18,870 bases of DNA from Desulforudis sp. (GTDB lineage Bacteria; Bacillota; Desulfotomaculia; Desulfotomaculales; Desulforudaceae): positions 1 through 18,870 of the forward strand of contig JACUUW010000014.1 in NCBI GenBank assembly GCA_014859075.1, read 5' to 3'. Under the pieces are notes generated by a model. That model did no database searches. It was not told the origin of the DNA and was given only the letters and a program-made list of their open reading frames with translations. Position numbers and translations under genes: made by a program. Below, one piece after another: positions 7,702 through 14,688 of this stretch; positions within the stretch are counted from its first letter, which is position 1, and each line of letters starts with the position of its first letter.

Positions 7702-7897
7702 AGGCGCACCTCCTTTACGTAAAACTTTACTGCTTATCCTCGGATATGATCAATCAACCATTTTACGAGTTAATTGTAACACAACGCGGCAGCGCTCTGC
7801 CATAGCAATGATTTGTTAAGCCCCGGCCTCAGGCCCCGAAACACAACGATTACAGCCGTCGCTCCGGGACTTACACCCATATCCGCACGACAAGATA
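7702..7897 (-). promoter_or_regulatory. Long, foldable 5' leader of lon
   Basis: From the predicted start site near 7897 to the ATG, the minus-strand RNA is about 196 nt. Its ends can pair: GGATATG (minus strand of 7878-7884) with CATATCC (minus strand of 7742-7748), a perfect 7-bp helix enclosing about 130 nt. Inside are GGCC-TGA-GGCC (around 7826-7836), GGCAG-AGCG-CTGCC (around 7789-7802), a GU-containing stem near 7843-7863, and a direct repeat CGTTGTGTT (minus strand of 7840-7848 and 7778-7786). The ribosome binding site lies outside the closing helix. An extended -10 (TGT-TACAAT, minus strand of 7773-7781) could be a second promoter. It matches no riboswitch class I know. The pairings are seen; function is inferred. 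Confidence 0.4.
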
Positions 7898-7903
7898 ATG
7901 TAC

Positions 7904-7933
7904 AGTATAACAGATCGGTTGGAGTGCGTCCAA
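7904..7933 (-). promoter_or_regulatory. Sigma-A type promoter of lon
   Basis: Read on the minus strand, TTGGAC (7928-7933) is followed after 18 bases by TATACT (7904-7909). Both boxes are close to consensus. The -35 lies inside an inverted repeat (7918-7934). No CIRCE or CtsR-type heat-shock operator is visible. Confidence 0.6.
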
Positions 7934-7934
7934 C
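7918..7934. promoter_or_regulatory. Inverted repeat over the lon -35 box, possible operator
   Basis: GTTGGA-GTGCG-TCCAAC is a perfect 6-bp inverted repeat with a 5-base centre. It covers the -35 hexamer of the predicted lon promoter. The sequence differs from CIRCE and from the CtsR heptad repeat. The match is seen; repressor binding is inferred. Confidence 0.35.
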
Positions 7935-7945
7935 TCAAATAAAAA

Positions 7946-7965
7946 AAGCTCCCTGCAGGGGGCTT
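7946..7965 (-). terminator. Rho-independent terminator of lonB
   Basis: On the minus strand the stem AAGC-C-CCC pairs with GGG-A-GCTT around a TGCA loop (one C-A mismatch), followed by a run of seven T. It lies about 45 bases beyond the lonB stop and just before the lon promoter. Confidence 0.75.
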
Positions 7966-8009
7966 TTCGGGCAGGCGGCGCCGCCGCCGGGCAACCTGGG
8001 ATATCCGCG

Positions 8010-9701
8010 CTAAATGCCGGCGGGGACGGTGCCGGTCCGGTCCCTGAAATCGATGCCGATTACAGTGTCGGGCGACTGCAAAAGCGCCCCTTCCAGAACC
8101 TCCCTTAAATGTCGTACGGGAACGACTTCTGCGTCCTGGTAGGTGGCAAAGACTTCCTGGTAATTCTCCTCAGGTATGAACACCTTTTTGGCCCCGGCCT
8201 TGACCGCCGCCTCGACCTTGGCCACGATCCCGCCGACCGGTTTCACAAGACCCCGGATGGAGACTTCTCCGGTCATGGCCACTTCGTTGGAGACCGGGGT
8301 CCGGAAGACCGCCGAACACAGCGCGGTGGCGACGGCCACCCCGGCCGACGGCCCGTCGACCGGCATGCCGCCGGGGAAGTTGATGTGCAGGTTGTAGTCC
8401 TCGGGGTTAAAGTGGTACGCAGATTTCAAGGCGGTGATTACGTTTTCCACCGCCCCGCGGGCCAGGCTCTTGCGGCGCATCACGTGACCGCCGCCGCCCA
8501 GTTCCTCCTCGTCGATTACACCAGTGACGATAAGGCTGCCGGTGCCTTTCTTGACCGGAACAGCCGTGGCTTCAATTTCCAGGACCACCCCGGCGTTTGG
8601 ACCGTAAACGGCCAGGCCGTTCACCCGCCCGACGGCCGGCGCGTCCGGTACACCCCGCTCGGGACGGGGCGAGTACTGCCCGCTGTGAATCACCCATTCC
8701 ACGTCGGCCAGCGTGATTTGGTCGCGCGACTCGGTGAGTACCAGGCCGGCCGCCAGTTGCACGATATTGACCGCCTCCCGGCCGTTGTCGGCGTACTTCT
8801 CGATCACGCCAAGCACGGAATCCTCCAGGCGAAAATTCATCCGGGCGGCGGCATTGGCCGCGATCAGTCCGACCTGGTCGGGAGTGAGCGGCCGGAAGAA
8901 GATTTCCATACACCGGGACCGCAAGGCCGGGGCGAGCTGATCGGGCATGCGGGTGGTCGCCCCCACCAGCCGGAAATCGGCCGGCAGGCCGTTCTGGAAC
9001 ATGTCGTGGATGTGCTGGGGCACTTGCGCGTCTTCGGGGTTGTAGTACGAGCTTTCCAGGAATACCTTGCGGTCCTCGAGCACTTTCAGGAGTTTGTTCA
9101 TTTGCACCGGGTGGAGTTCACCGATTTCGTCGATGAAAAGGATCCCGCCGTGGGCCTTCGTAACCGCCCCCGGCTTGGGCTGGGGGATGCCCGCCATTCC
9201 CATGGGTCCCGCTCCCTGATAAATGGGGTCATGCACCGAGCCGATCAGCGGGTCGGCAATACCACGCTCGTCGAAGCGGGCCGTGGTGGCGTCGATTTCC
9301 ACGAACCGGGCTTCGTCCCCGAAGGGGGACTGGGGATTGTTCCGGGCGGCCTCCAGCACCAGCCGGGCCGCGGCCGTCTTCCCGATACCCGGGGGGCCGT
9401 AAATGATCACGTGCTGGGGATTGGGGCCGCACAGCGCGGCGCGCAACGCCTTCAAGCCCTCCTCCTGTCCGATGATCTCCTCAAAGGTGTTCGGCCGGGT
9501 CTTTTCGGCCAGGGGCTCAGTGAGGGAGATTGAACGCAGTTTGCGCAGTTTCTCGATTTCGCTCCGCGACCCTTTCTCCACCGCCACCTTGTTGCCCTGC
9601 TGGGCCTTCAGAAGGTTCCAGAAGTAAAGGCCGATGACTACGCCGAAGAATACCTGCAACAGCAAAATTATGCTTGAAAATCCCGGTCCAAATTCGCCCA
9701 A
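8010..9701 (-). CDS. lonB: Membrane-anchored ATP-dependent protease LonB
   Basis: LonB is the second Lon-type protease of endospore-forming Firmicutes; in B. subtilis it is made in the forespore. The 563 residues fit the family, which lacks the LAN domain. A hydrophobic segment at about 9-29 should anchor it in the membrane. Walker A is GPPGIGKT (102-109) and Walker B is ILFIDEIGE (187-195). The arginine-finger region is near 250-263 (RSRCMEIFF follows). The protease dyad is Ser452 in VDGPSAG and Lys495 in PVGGIVAK, 43 residues apart as in LonA. The start is a TTG at 9701. An in-frame stop lies seven codons upstream, no ATG or GTG intervenes, and GGGGGG (minus strand of 9709-9714) is 7 bases ahead. 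A clpX terminator upstream and its own terminator downstream make it monocistronic. I could not find a convincing sigma-A, sigma-F or sigma-G promoter. Confidence 0.96.
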   Translation of the reverse strand: MGEFGPGFSSIILLLQVFFGVVIGLYFWNLLKAQQGNKVAVEKGSRSEIEKLRKLRSISLTEPLAEKTRPNTFEEIIGQEEGLKALRAALCGPNPQHVIIYGPPGIGKTAAARLVLEAARNNPQSPFGDEARFVEIDATTARFDERGIADPLIGSVHDPIYQGAGPMGMAGIPQPKPGAVTKAHGGILFIDEIGELHPVQMNKLLKVLEDRKVFLESSYYNPEDAQVPQHIHDMFQNGLPADFRLVGATTRMPDQLAPALRSRCMEIFFRPLTPDQVGLIAANAAARMNFRLEDSVLGVIEKYADNGREAVNIVQLAAGLVLTESRDQITLADVEWVIHSGQYSPRPERGVPDAPAVGRVNGLAVYGPNAGVVLEIEATAVPVKKGTGSLIVTGVIDEEELGGGGHVMRRKSLARGAVENVITALKSAYHFNPEDYNLHINFPGGMPVDGPSAGVAVATALCSAVFRTPVSNEVAMTGEVSIRGLVKPVGGIVAKVEAAVKAGAKKVFIPEENYQEVFATYQDAEVVPVRHLREVLEGALLQSPDTVIGIDFRDRTGTVPAGI

Positions 9702-9795
9702 CGGTCTACCCCCCGCTCTGGTTTAACCCTAGTATTGCATCATACAGGGGGTTTATAATCGCAAATGCGGCATAATTTTACCCAATCCTGGCAAC

Positions 9796-9823
9796 AAAAA
9801 AGCCGCCCCGTTCCGGGGCGGCT
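9796..9823 (-). terminator. Strong Rho-independent terminator of the tig-clpP-clpX unit
   Basis: On the minus strand GCCGCCCCG and CGGGGCGGC form a perfect 9-bp GC stem with a 3-base loop, followed by six T. It starts about 10 bases after the clpX stop. Confidence 0.92.
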
Positions 9824-9831
9824 CAATTATC

Positions 9832-11082
9832 CTATCCGGTACCTTCTTTTACTTTCTTGCGTTCGATGGTGATAATCATCGGTGCGTCGCGGTTGACCAC
9901 CGTCTCCCGGGATATGGTGCATTTGGCGATGTCGGCCCTGGAGGGGATATCGTACATTACGTTCAGCATGATGTCCTCCAGAATGGCCCGGAGCCCGCGG
10001 GCCCCGGTGTTACGCCGGATGGTTTCCTCGGCGATGGCCTGCAGGGCCTCTTCCTGGAATTCGAGAGTCACACCGTCGATTTCAAAAAGCTTCTCGTACT
10101 GTTTCACCAGCGCATTGCGCGGTTCGGTAAGAATCCGTACCAGGTCCTCCTGGGTGAGCGGATCCAGAGTGACAATAACCGGCAGACGGCCGACAAACTC
10201 GGGGATCAAGCCGTACTTCAACAGGTCCTGAGGCAGGATGTTCCGCAGGATGTCACCCAGCCTGCGGTCCCGCTTCAGGGTCAACTCGGCCCCGAAGCCC
10301 ATGGTCTTCTGGGCCACCCGGTTCTGGATAATCCGGTCCACACCCTCGAACGCACCGCCGCAGATAAACAGGATGTTGGTGGTGTCCAGCTGGATGAACT
10401 CCTGGTGCGGGTGCTTGCGGCCGCCCTGTGGCGGCACGCTCGCCACCGTGCCCTCCAAAATCTTCAGGAGGGCCTGCTGGACGCCTTCACCGGAAACGTC
10501 TCTGGTGATGGACGGGTTCTCCGACTTGCGCGCAATCTTATCGACCTCGTCGATGTACACAATACCCTTCTCAGCCTTTTCAACATCGTAATCGGCGGCC
10601 TGAATAAGCTTCAGCAGGATGTTCTCCACGTCCTCGCCGACGTAGCCGGCTTCGGTGAGCGAGGTGGCGTCCGCGATGGCGAAGGGCACATTCAGAAACC
10701 GCGCCAGGGTCTGCGCCAGCAACGTCTTGCCGGAACCGGTCGGCCCAAGCATCACGATATTGCTCTTCTGCAACTCGACGTCTTCGAGCTTCCCACCCAG
10801 GTTGATCCGCTTGTAATGGTTGTAAACCGCCACCGACAGGATCTTCTTGGAATGTTCCTGGCCGATAACGTACTGGTCCAGATAATCCTTGATATCCACC
10901 GGCTTGGGAATATCACGCAATTCCAATCCAAGGTCTTCACTGAGTTCCTCTTCGATAATCTCGTTGCACAGCTCAATGCACTCGTCACAGATGTAGACCC
11001 CAGGTCCGGCCACCAACTTCTTGACCTGATCCTGAAGCTTACCGCAGAAGGAGCATTTGAGTTGACCTTTTTCGTTAAACAT
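9832..11082 (-). CDS. clpX: ATP-dependent Clp protease ATP-binding subunit ClpX
   Basis: ClpX is the AAA+ unfoldase that recognises tagged or regulatory proteins and feeds them to ClpP. The 416 residues match the family. The N-terminal zinc-binding domain has C10/C13 and C32/C35. Walker A is GPTGSGKT (113-120), the pore loop is GYVGE (146-150), and Walker B is IVYIDEVDKI (174-183). The ClpP-docking loop, usually IGF, reads MGF at 261-263, a conservative change. Sensor-type GFVGRLP-like sequence (EFVGRLPV) and the C-terminal small domain are present. The ATG at 11082 has AGAGGTG 9 bases upstream. The gap to clpP is only 15 bases, so the pair is co-transcribed and made together. A strong terminator follows. 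Confidence 0.98.
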   Translation of the reverse strand: MFNEKGQLKCSFCGKLQDQVKKLVAGPGVYICDECIELCNEIIEEELSEDLGLELRDIPKPVDIKDYLDQYVIGQEHSKKILSVAVYNHYKRINLGGKLEDVELQKSNIVMLGPTGSGKTLLAQTLARFLNVPFAIADATSLTEAGYVGEDVENILLKLIQAADYDVEKAEKGIVYIDEVDKIARKSENPSITRDVSGEGVQQALLKILEGTVASVPPQGGRKHPHQEFIQLDTTNILFICGGAFEGVDRIIQNRVAQKTMGFGAELTLKRDRRLGDILRNILPQDLLKYGLIPEFVGRLPVIVTLDPLTQEDLVRILTEPRNALVKQYEKLFEIDGVTLEFQEEALQAIAEETIRRNTGARGLRAILEDIMLNVMYDIPSRADIAKCTISRETVVNRDAPMIITIERKKVKEGTG

Positions 11083-11097
11083 GTAACAACACCTCTT

Positions 11098-11694
11098 CTA
11101 CTTGGCCTTTTTCCGAACCGTGATCACTTCATCAATTATACCATATTCCCGAGCTTCGTCCGCGGACATGAAGAAATCACGTTCGGTGTCCCGTTCAATC
11201 CTTTCCAGGGGTTGACCGGTATGTTTAGCCAACAACTTGTTCAGTGCCTGCCTGGTCCGCAAAATCTCCCTGGCATGAATATCGATATCGGTAGCCTGCC
11301 CCTGAACCCCTCCCAGCGGTTGATGGAGGAGAATCCGGGCGTACGGCAGCGCGTAACGCTTCCCGGGGGTACCGGCCGCCAGCAGGAAAGCGCCCATGCT
11401 CGCCCCCAGGCCCAAGCAAATGGTGGACACGTCCGGCCGGATGTACTGCATGGTGTCATAAATCGCCATCCCCGCCGTGATCTGACCGCCGGGAGAGTTG
11501 ATGTACAGGTGGATGTCTTTCTCCGGATCCTCGGCCTCCAGGAACAGGAGTTGGGCAATGATCAAGTTGGCCATGTGGTCCTCGACCACGCCGCCGATAA
11601 ACACGATCCGGTCCTTAAGCAGGCGCGAATAGATGTCATAGGCTCTTTCCCCGCGGGCGGTTTGTTCAACTACAATCGGTACCAGAGTACTCAT
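11098..11694 (-). CDS. clpP: ATP-dependent Clp protease proteolytic subunit ClpP
   Basis: ClpP forms the double-heptamer serine protease chamber that works with ClpX. I choose the ATG at 11694 because AAGGAGG (minus strand of 11704-11710) lies 9 bases upstream and MSTLVPIVVEQTARGERAYD is the normal ClpP N-terminus. A longer frame from 11742 would add 16 unconserved residues with no good ribosome binding site. The resulting 198 residues carry the triad Ser99 (GLGASMGAF), His124 (RILLHQPLGG) and Asp173 (TERDFFMSA), with the same spacing as in Escherichia coli ClpP. The glycine-rich oxyanion region is INSPGG (65-70). It lies between tig (71-base gap, no terminator) and clpX (15-base gap), so all three probably share the tig promoter. 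Confidence 0.97.
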   Translation of the reverse strand: MSTLVPIVVEQTARGERAYDIYSRLLKDRIVFIGGVVEDHMANLIIAQLLFLEAEDPEKDIHLYINSPGGQITAGMAIYDTMQYIRPDVSTICLGLGASMGAFLLAAGTPGKRYALPYARILLHQPLGGVQGQATDIDIHAREILRTRQALNKLLAKHTGQPLERIERDTERDFFMSADEAREYGIIDEVITVRKKAK

Positions 11695-11703
11695 CCACAC
11701 AAA

Positions 11704-11710
11704 CCTCCTT
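11704..11710 (-). promoter_or_regulatory. Ribosome binding site that fixes the clpP start
   Basis: AAGGAGG on the minus strand lies 9 bases before the ATG at 11694. It supports this start over the in-frame ATG at 11742. Confidence 0.85.
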
Positions 11711-11765
11711 CCCAAACATATGTTAAACGAAATGAGTTCCATTTAAAAGAGGAACTTTTCTAGCC

Positions 11766-13109
11766 CTATTTTTCGGGCTTGGATCCGCCGTTCTCCGTAT
11801 TTTCACCTTTTTCCGCCACTTCCGAGATCTCGGCATTTTCGATCAAGATGTCAACCGCCTTGTCGCGGCGGATGACGGCCCGGATCGAGTCCAGTTCGTC
11901 ATTCTGATCCAGGATTTCCTTCAGTCGGGCCGATTCGATCCGGTAAAACCCGGCCATTTTCTCAAGCTCGGCTTCCACTTCCTGCTCACTGACCTCCAGC
12001 TCCTCCTCTTCTGCGATCCGGTCGATGACCAGTTCCCGGCGCAGGGCCTTTTCGGCCCGGGGCTGCATATCGGCCCGCATCGATTCCTCGGTCTGATTGG
12101 TCAGCCGCAGGAAGTCCTCCTTGGTCATGCCCTGCTCCAAAACCGGACGCAAGGCCTCTTCCATTAATGAGTCCAAACGGGCTTCAACCATGCTCTGCGG
12201 GATCTCCAACTGGGCGTTGGCCACCGCCTGATCGATGGCCGCGTTGCGCAAGTCGTTTTCGACTTTCTTTTCGGCAGCTTCCTGTAGTCTATTCCTGGTC
12301 TCGCCCCGTAATGCTTCCAGGGACTCGTGTTCGCTGACGTCCTTGGCGAACTCGTCGTCCAGCGGTGCCAGTTCCTTACGTTTGATCCCCTTCAGGGTGA
12401 CCTTGATCAGGGCCTCCTTGCCGGCGACGTCCGGCTTCGGGAAATCCTCCGGAATAGCCAGCGGGATCTCGCGTGTCTCGCCTATCGTCATTCCCACCAG
12501 GTGGTCATCAAAGTCCTTCGCCACGAACCCCTTGCCCACTTCCACCGAACGGTCGGTGGCGGAACCGCCCTCGAACGGCTCCCCTTCGATGGTGCCTTCA
12601 TAATCAATGGTGATAATGTCCCCCATCTCAACGGCGCCTTCGTCAACGGTCACCAGCTTCGCGTAGCGGTTGCGCAGGTTTTCGAGTTCCTCAGCCACGT
12701 CCTCGTCATAAACCCGGGCCACCTCTTTTTCCAACTGGAAGTTCTTGTAGTCTCCCAGGACCACTTCCGGTTTCACGTCCACTTTGGCCTTGAAGATGAC
12801 CGGTTTACCTTCCTCCAACTGCACCACGTCCACCTCGGGCTGAGAAACCGGGTGAATTCCGGTGTCCTTGATCGCTTCCAGGTAAGCTTCCGGAATAAGT
12901 TTCTCCACGGCGTCCTCGTACAACGCCTGTTTGCCGTAAAAGCTTTCAAACACCGGACGAGGCGCCTTGCCGGGGCGGAAACCGGGGATGTTGGCTTTTC
13001 TCACCAGACGGCGGTAGGCCTGGTCCATGACCTTGCTCAACCGCTCCGGTTCCAACTCCACTTCGAGTTCCACTCTGTTGGTGTCGATTTTCTCGGCCGT
13101 TGCTTTCAT
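11766..13109 (-). CDS. tig: Trigger factor, ribosome-associated chaperone and peptidyl-prolyl isomerase
   Basis: Trigger factor binds the ribosome exit tunnel and helps nascent proteins fold. The 447 residues are slightly longer than the usual ~430. The N-terminal ribosome-binding domain (1-115) has the tip motif GFRPGKAP (43-50; GFRKGKxP in most homologues). The FKBP-type isomerase domain spans about 160-245 (MGDIITIDYEGTIEGEPFEGG, 162 onward). The C-terminal chaperone arms (about 250-430) are long helical segments rich in E, K and L, ending in a polar tail (about 430-447). The ATG at 13109 has AGGAGG 10 bases upstream, and a promoter lies at 13171-13199. It is the first gene of the tig-clpP-clpX unit, so folding and degradation factors are made from one transcript. 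Confidence 0.97.
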   Translation of the reverse strand: MKATAEKIDTNRVELEVELEPERLSKVMDQAYRRLVRKANIPGFRPGKAPRPVFESFYGKQALYEDAVEKLIPEAYLEAIKDTGIHPVSQPEVDVVQLEEGKPVIFKAKVDVKPEVVLGDYKNFQLEKEVARVYDEDVAEELENLRNRYAKLVTVDEGAVEMGDIITIDYEGTIEGEPFEGGSATDRSVEVGKGFVAKDFDDHLVGMTIGETREIPLAIPEDFPKPDVAGKEALIKVTLKGIKRKELAPLDDEFAKDVSEHESLEALRGETRNRLQEAAEKKVENDLRNAAIDQAVANAQLEIPQSMVEARLDSLMEEALRPVLEQGMTKEDFLRLTNQTEESMRADMQPRAEKALRRELVIDRIAEEEELEVSEQEVEAELEKMAGFYRIESARLKEILDQNDELDSIRAVIRRDKAVDILIENAEISEVAEKGENTENGGSKPEK

Positions 13110-13170
13110 TAACCAAAGTCCTCCTAATCAAATGGTTACGCAGGTCGTTTACCTTTATGGTATTTACCCA

Positions 13171-13199
13171 ATACTAAATATTACTCCGCTAAATGTAAA
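13171..13199 (-). promoter_or_regulatory. Probable sigma-A promoter of tig-clpP-clpX
   Basis: Read on the minus strand, TTTACA (13194-13199) is followed after 17 bases by TAGTAT (13171-13176). The -35 matches at five of six positions and the -10 at four. Other weak pairs exist in this AT-rich stretch, so this is a best choice rather than a certain one. Confidence 0.5.
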
Positions 13200-13230
13200 G
13201 TTTACACCGTAACCTAGCAGGAAGCAAAAC

Positions 13231-13254
13231 ACCAGGGGACTTCCTAACCCTGGT
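13231..13254. other. Hairpin between tig and trmI
   Basis: ACCAGGG and CCCTGGT form a perfect 7-bp inverted repeat with a 10-base centre. No U-run follows on the plus strand, and only TTTT after one base on the minus strand. It is just before a TATTAT (13265-13270) that could be the trmI -10. It may be an operator or a leader hairpin; nothing decides between them. Confidence 0.4.
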
Positions 13255-13352
13255 AGGCAGAGCATATTATAGCATGCCGCTTTTGGCAAAAGCAAGCAAA
13301 GGAATTGTTTTACCCACGGCGAAACAACCAGTGACGCAACACAATATTCGTC

Positions 13353-13361
13353 AGGGTGGTG
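13353..13361 (+). promoter_or_regulatory. Ribosome binding site that suggests a TTG start for trmI
   Basis: AGGGTGGTG differs from the ideal AGGAGGTG-type site by little and lies 8 bases before the TTG at 13370. The upstream ATG at 13274 has no such site. Confidence 0.5.
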
Positions 13362-13369
13362 TTAACAGG

Positions 13370-14215
13370 TTGGAGTTTCGCGAAGGAGAACTGGTCATTT
13401 TTTTAGACCATCAGGAACGCAGTTACATGCAGCGCCTGCACCCCCAGGGAAAACTGCAGACCCACCGGGGCTATATCGCCCACGCTGAAGTGATCGGGCG
13501 TGAACCCGGAACGGCCCTGGTTACTTCCAAGGGCAAGGAGTTATTTGCCTTGCGGCCGACCCTGGTCGACTTTACCATGAACATGCCCCGGAAGAGCGGC
13601 ATTATCTACCCCAAGGATACCGCCTACATCCTCCTCTGGGCCGACGTGGGCCCGGGCAGTAAAGTGATCGCCGGCGGCGTGGGCAGCGGGGCTCTGCTCC
13701 TGGCCCTGGCCCGCCAGATAGGACCATCCGGTTTTGTCTGGGGCTACGACGTCCGCCAGGACATGCTCGACTTCGCCGCCAAGAACCTGCGTGACTTTCT
13801 GGGGGAAGCCGAAAACGTCAGCCTCGTCCTGGGCGACGTTTACGAACACATCCCCGAACGGCAGGTGGACGGTGTCATCCTGGACGTGCCCGAACCCTGG
13901 CAGGCGGTGGAACCAGCAGCGACGGCCCTGCGCCCGGGAGGCGTGGTTGTCGCCTACGTACCCACCATCAGACAAGCCGAGAGCTTCACCGGCGCCTTGC
14001 GAAGCAGTAACCGTTTCGGGGTGGTGGAGACAGTGGAACTACTGGTGCGGGACTGGCACATCCGCAACCGGAGCGTCCGTCCCAACCACCGGATGGTAGG
14101 CCACACCGGGTTTTTAACGGTGGCCCGCCGGATCGTCCGGCCGGACGGCCAGGCACCCCCGGAAACCCAGGGTCCCAACTTGGACAGAGACCCCGAAAAC
14201 GGGAACTCCGCCTGA
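13370..14215 (+). CDS. trmI: tRNA (adenine-58-N1)-methyltransferase TrmI
   Basis: TrmI methylates N1 of adenine 58 in the T-loop of tRNAs, using S-adenosylmethionine. From the TTG the protein has 281 residues, near the usual 250-280. The N-terminal beta-barrel reads REGELVIFLDHQERSY, with THRG soon after. MPRKSGIIYPKD (about 72-83) is a family hallmark. The Rossmann domain has the cofactor loop GGVGSG (102-107), then LDVPEPW (171-177) as motif IV and RPNHRMVGHTGFL (237-249) near the end. A proline- and charge-rich tail follows. An upstream ATG at 13274 would add 32 residues without family similarity or a ribosome binding site, and a TATTAT at 13265-13270 may be the -10. It is a single-gene unit divergent from tig. 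No terminator is seen before the converging gene at 14262, only a bulged inverted repeat at 14238-14254. Confidence 0.9.
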   Translation: MEFREGELVIFLDHQERSYMQRLHPQGKLQTHRGYIAHAEVIGREPGTALVTSKGKELFALRPTLVDFTMNMPRKSGIIYPKDTAYILLWADVGPGSKVIAGGVGSGALLLALARQIGPSGFVWGYDVRQDMLDFAAKNLRDFLGEAENVSLVLGDVYEHIPERQVDGVILDVPEPWQAVEPAATALRPGGVVVAYVPTIRQAESFTGALRSSNRFGVVETVELLVRDWHIRNRSVRPNHRMVGHTGFLTVARRIVRPDGQAPPETQGPNLDRDPENGNSA

Positions 14216-14261
14216 ACCGCCGATCGTTACCGTCGGGGTGAGGCAGGCCTCCACAAACTCA

Positions 14262-14600
14262 TTAGAAACCCTTTACCTTGACGTGGGACATATCGGCAAG
14301 CACGCCCTCGACCAGTTTGCGCATTGCTTCCTCGTTGCCTTTGGGTACGGCAATGTACAGTGGAATCAAAGTCCCGTCTTTCTCCTTGGCGGTGCCGAAA
14401 GCCTTGATCTTGTTCATGGTCCTTTCGGTTTTGAATTTCTCCAGGGTCTTGATCTCTCCGTTCGCGTATCGCCCCGCAGCGTTGACCCCAATCAGATCAG
14501 GCTTGTATCCCTGCACGGCGTATGTGTCAACGCCGCGGTACCCGTCTCCCTGCATCCAGACCCGGAGTTTATCCATAAGGTAACTGATTTCAAACGACAT
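14262..14600 (-). CDS. Small orphan protein with a PD-(D/E)XK nuclease-like pattern
   Basis: The product has 112 residues and no signal peptide or membrane segment. Its hydrophobicity suggests helix (2-17), strand (21-30), strand with KPDLIGVN (33-40), strand with GEIKT (48-52), helix (58-75), strand LIPLYIAVP (78-86) and helix (89-104). That is the alpha-beta-beta-beta-alpha-beta order of the PD-(D/E)XK core. Candidate active-site residues are D35 of PD and E49 and K51 of ExK, 14 residues apart, as in Holliday-junction-resolvase-like and VRR-type nucleases. The ATG at 14600 has AAGGGG 9 bases upstream, within a foldable leader, and a probable promoter lies at 14689-14717. No partner such as a methyltransferase or helicase adjoins it. 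That this is a gene is fairly sure; the nuclease fold is inferred and activity is unknown. Confidence 0.75.
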   Translation of the reverse strand: MSFEISYLMDKLRVWMQGDGYRGVDTYAVQGYKPDLIGVNAAGRYANGEIKTLEKFKTERTMNKIKAFGTAKEKDGTLIPLYIAVPKGNEEAMRKLVEGVLADMSHVKVKGF

Positions 14601-14688
14601 TGGTGATCGCCCCTTTCTAAAGGTGTTCTGTCTCGACTTCCACCATCACCCCGACGGTCCTGGAAGTTAGGTGTCTTGCGATGCTACT

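Noticed and set aside
7702..7940. CIRCE or CtsR heat-shock operator upstream of lon
   Set aside because: Neither the TTAGCACTC-N9-GAGTGCTAA pattern nor the GGTCAAA heptad pair is present.
7813..8013. Small 66-codon plus-strand frame in the lon-lonB gap
   Set aside because: It runs through the lon promoter and lonB terminator, lacks a ribosome binding site and has no protein-like pattern.
8109..9533. A 474-codon open frame opposite lonB, and similar long frames opposite valS, clpX/clpP and tig
   Set aside because: All mirror well-supported minus-strand genes, read as low-complexity Gly/Arg/His/Pro-rich proteins and show no family motifs.
9702..9795. Forespore-type (sigma-F or sigma-G) promoter for lonB
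   Set aside because: Partial matches such as GTATG and CAATACTA exist, but no pair has the right boxes and spacing.
4826..14600. The two 112-residue orphan proteins (4826-5164 and 14262-14600) as duplicates of each other
   Set aside because: They have equal length only; the sequences and predicted folds share nothing beyond chance.
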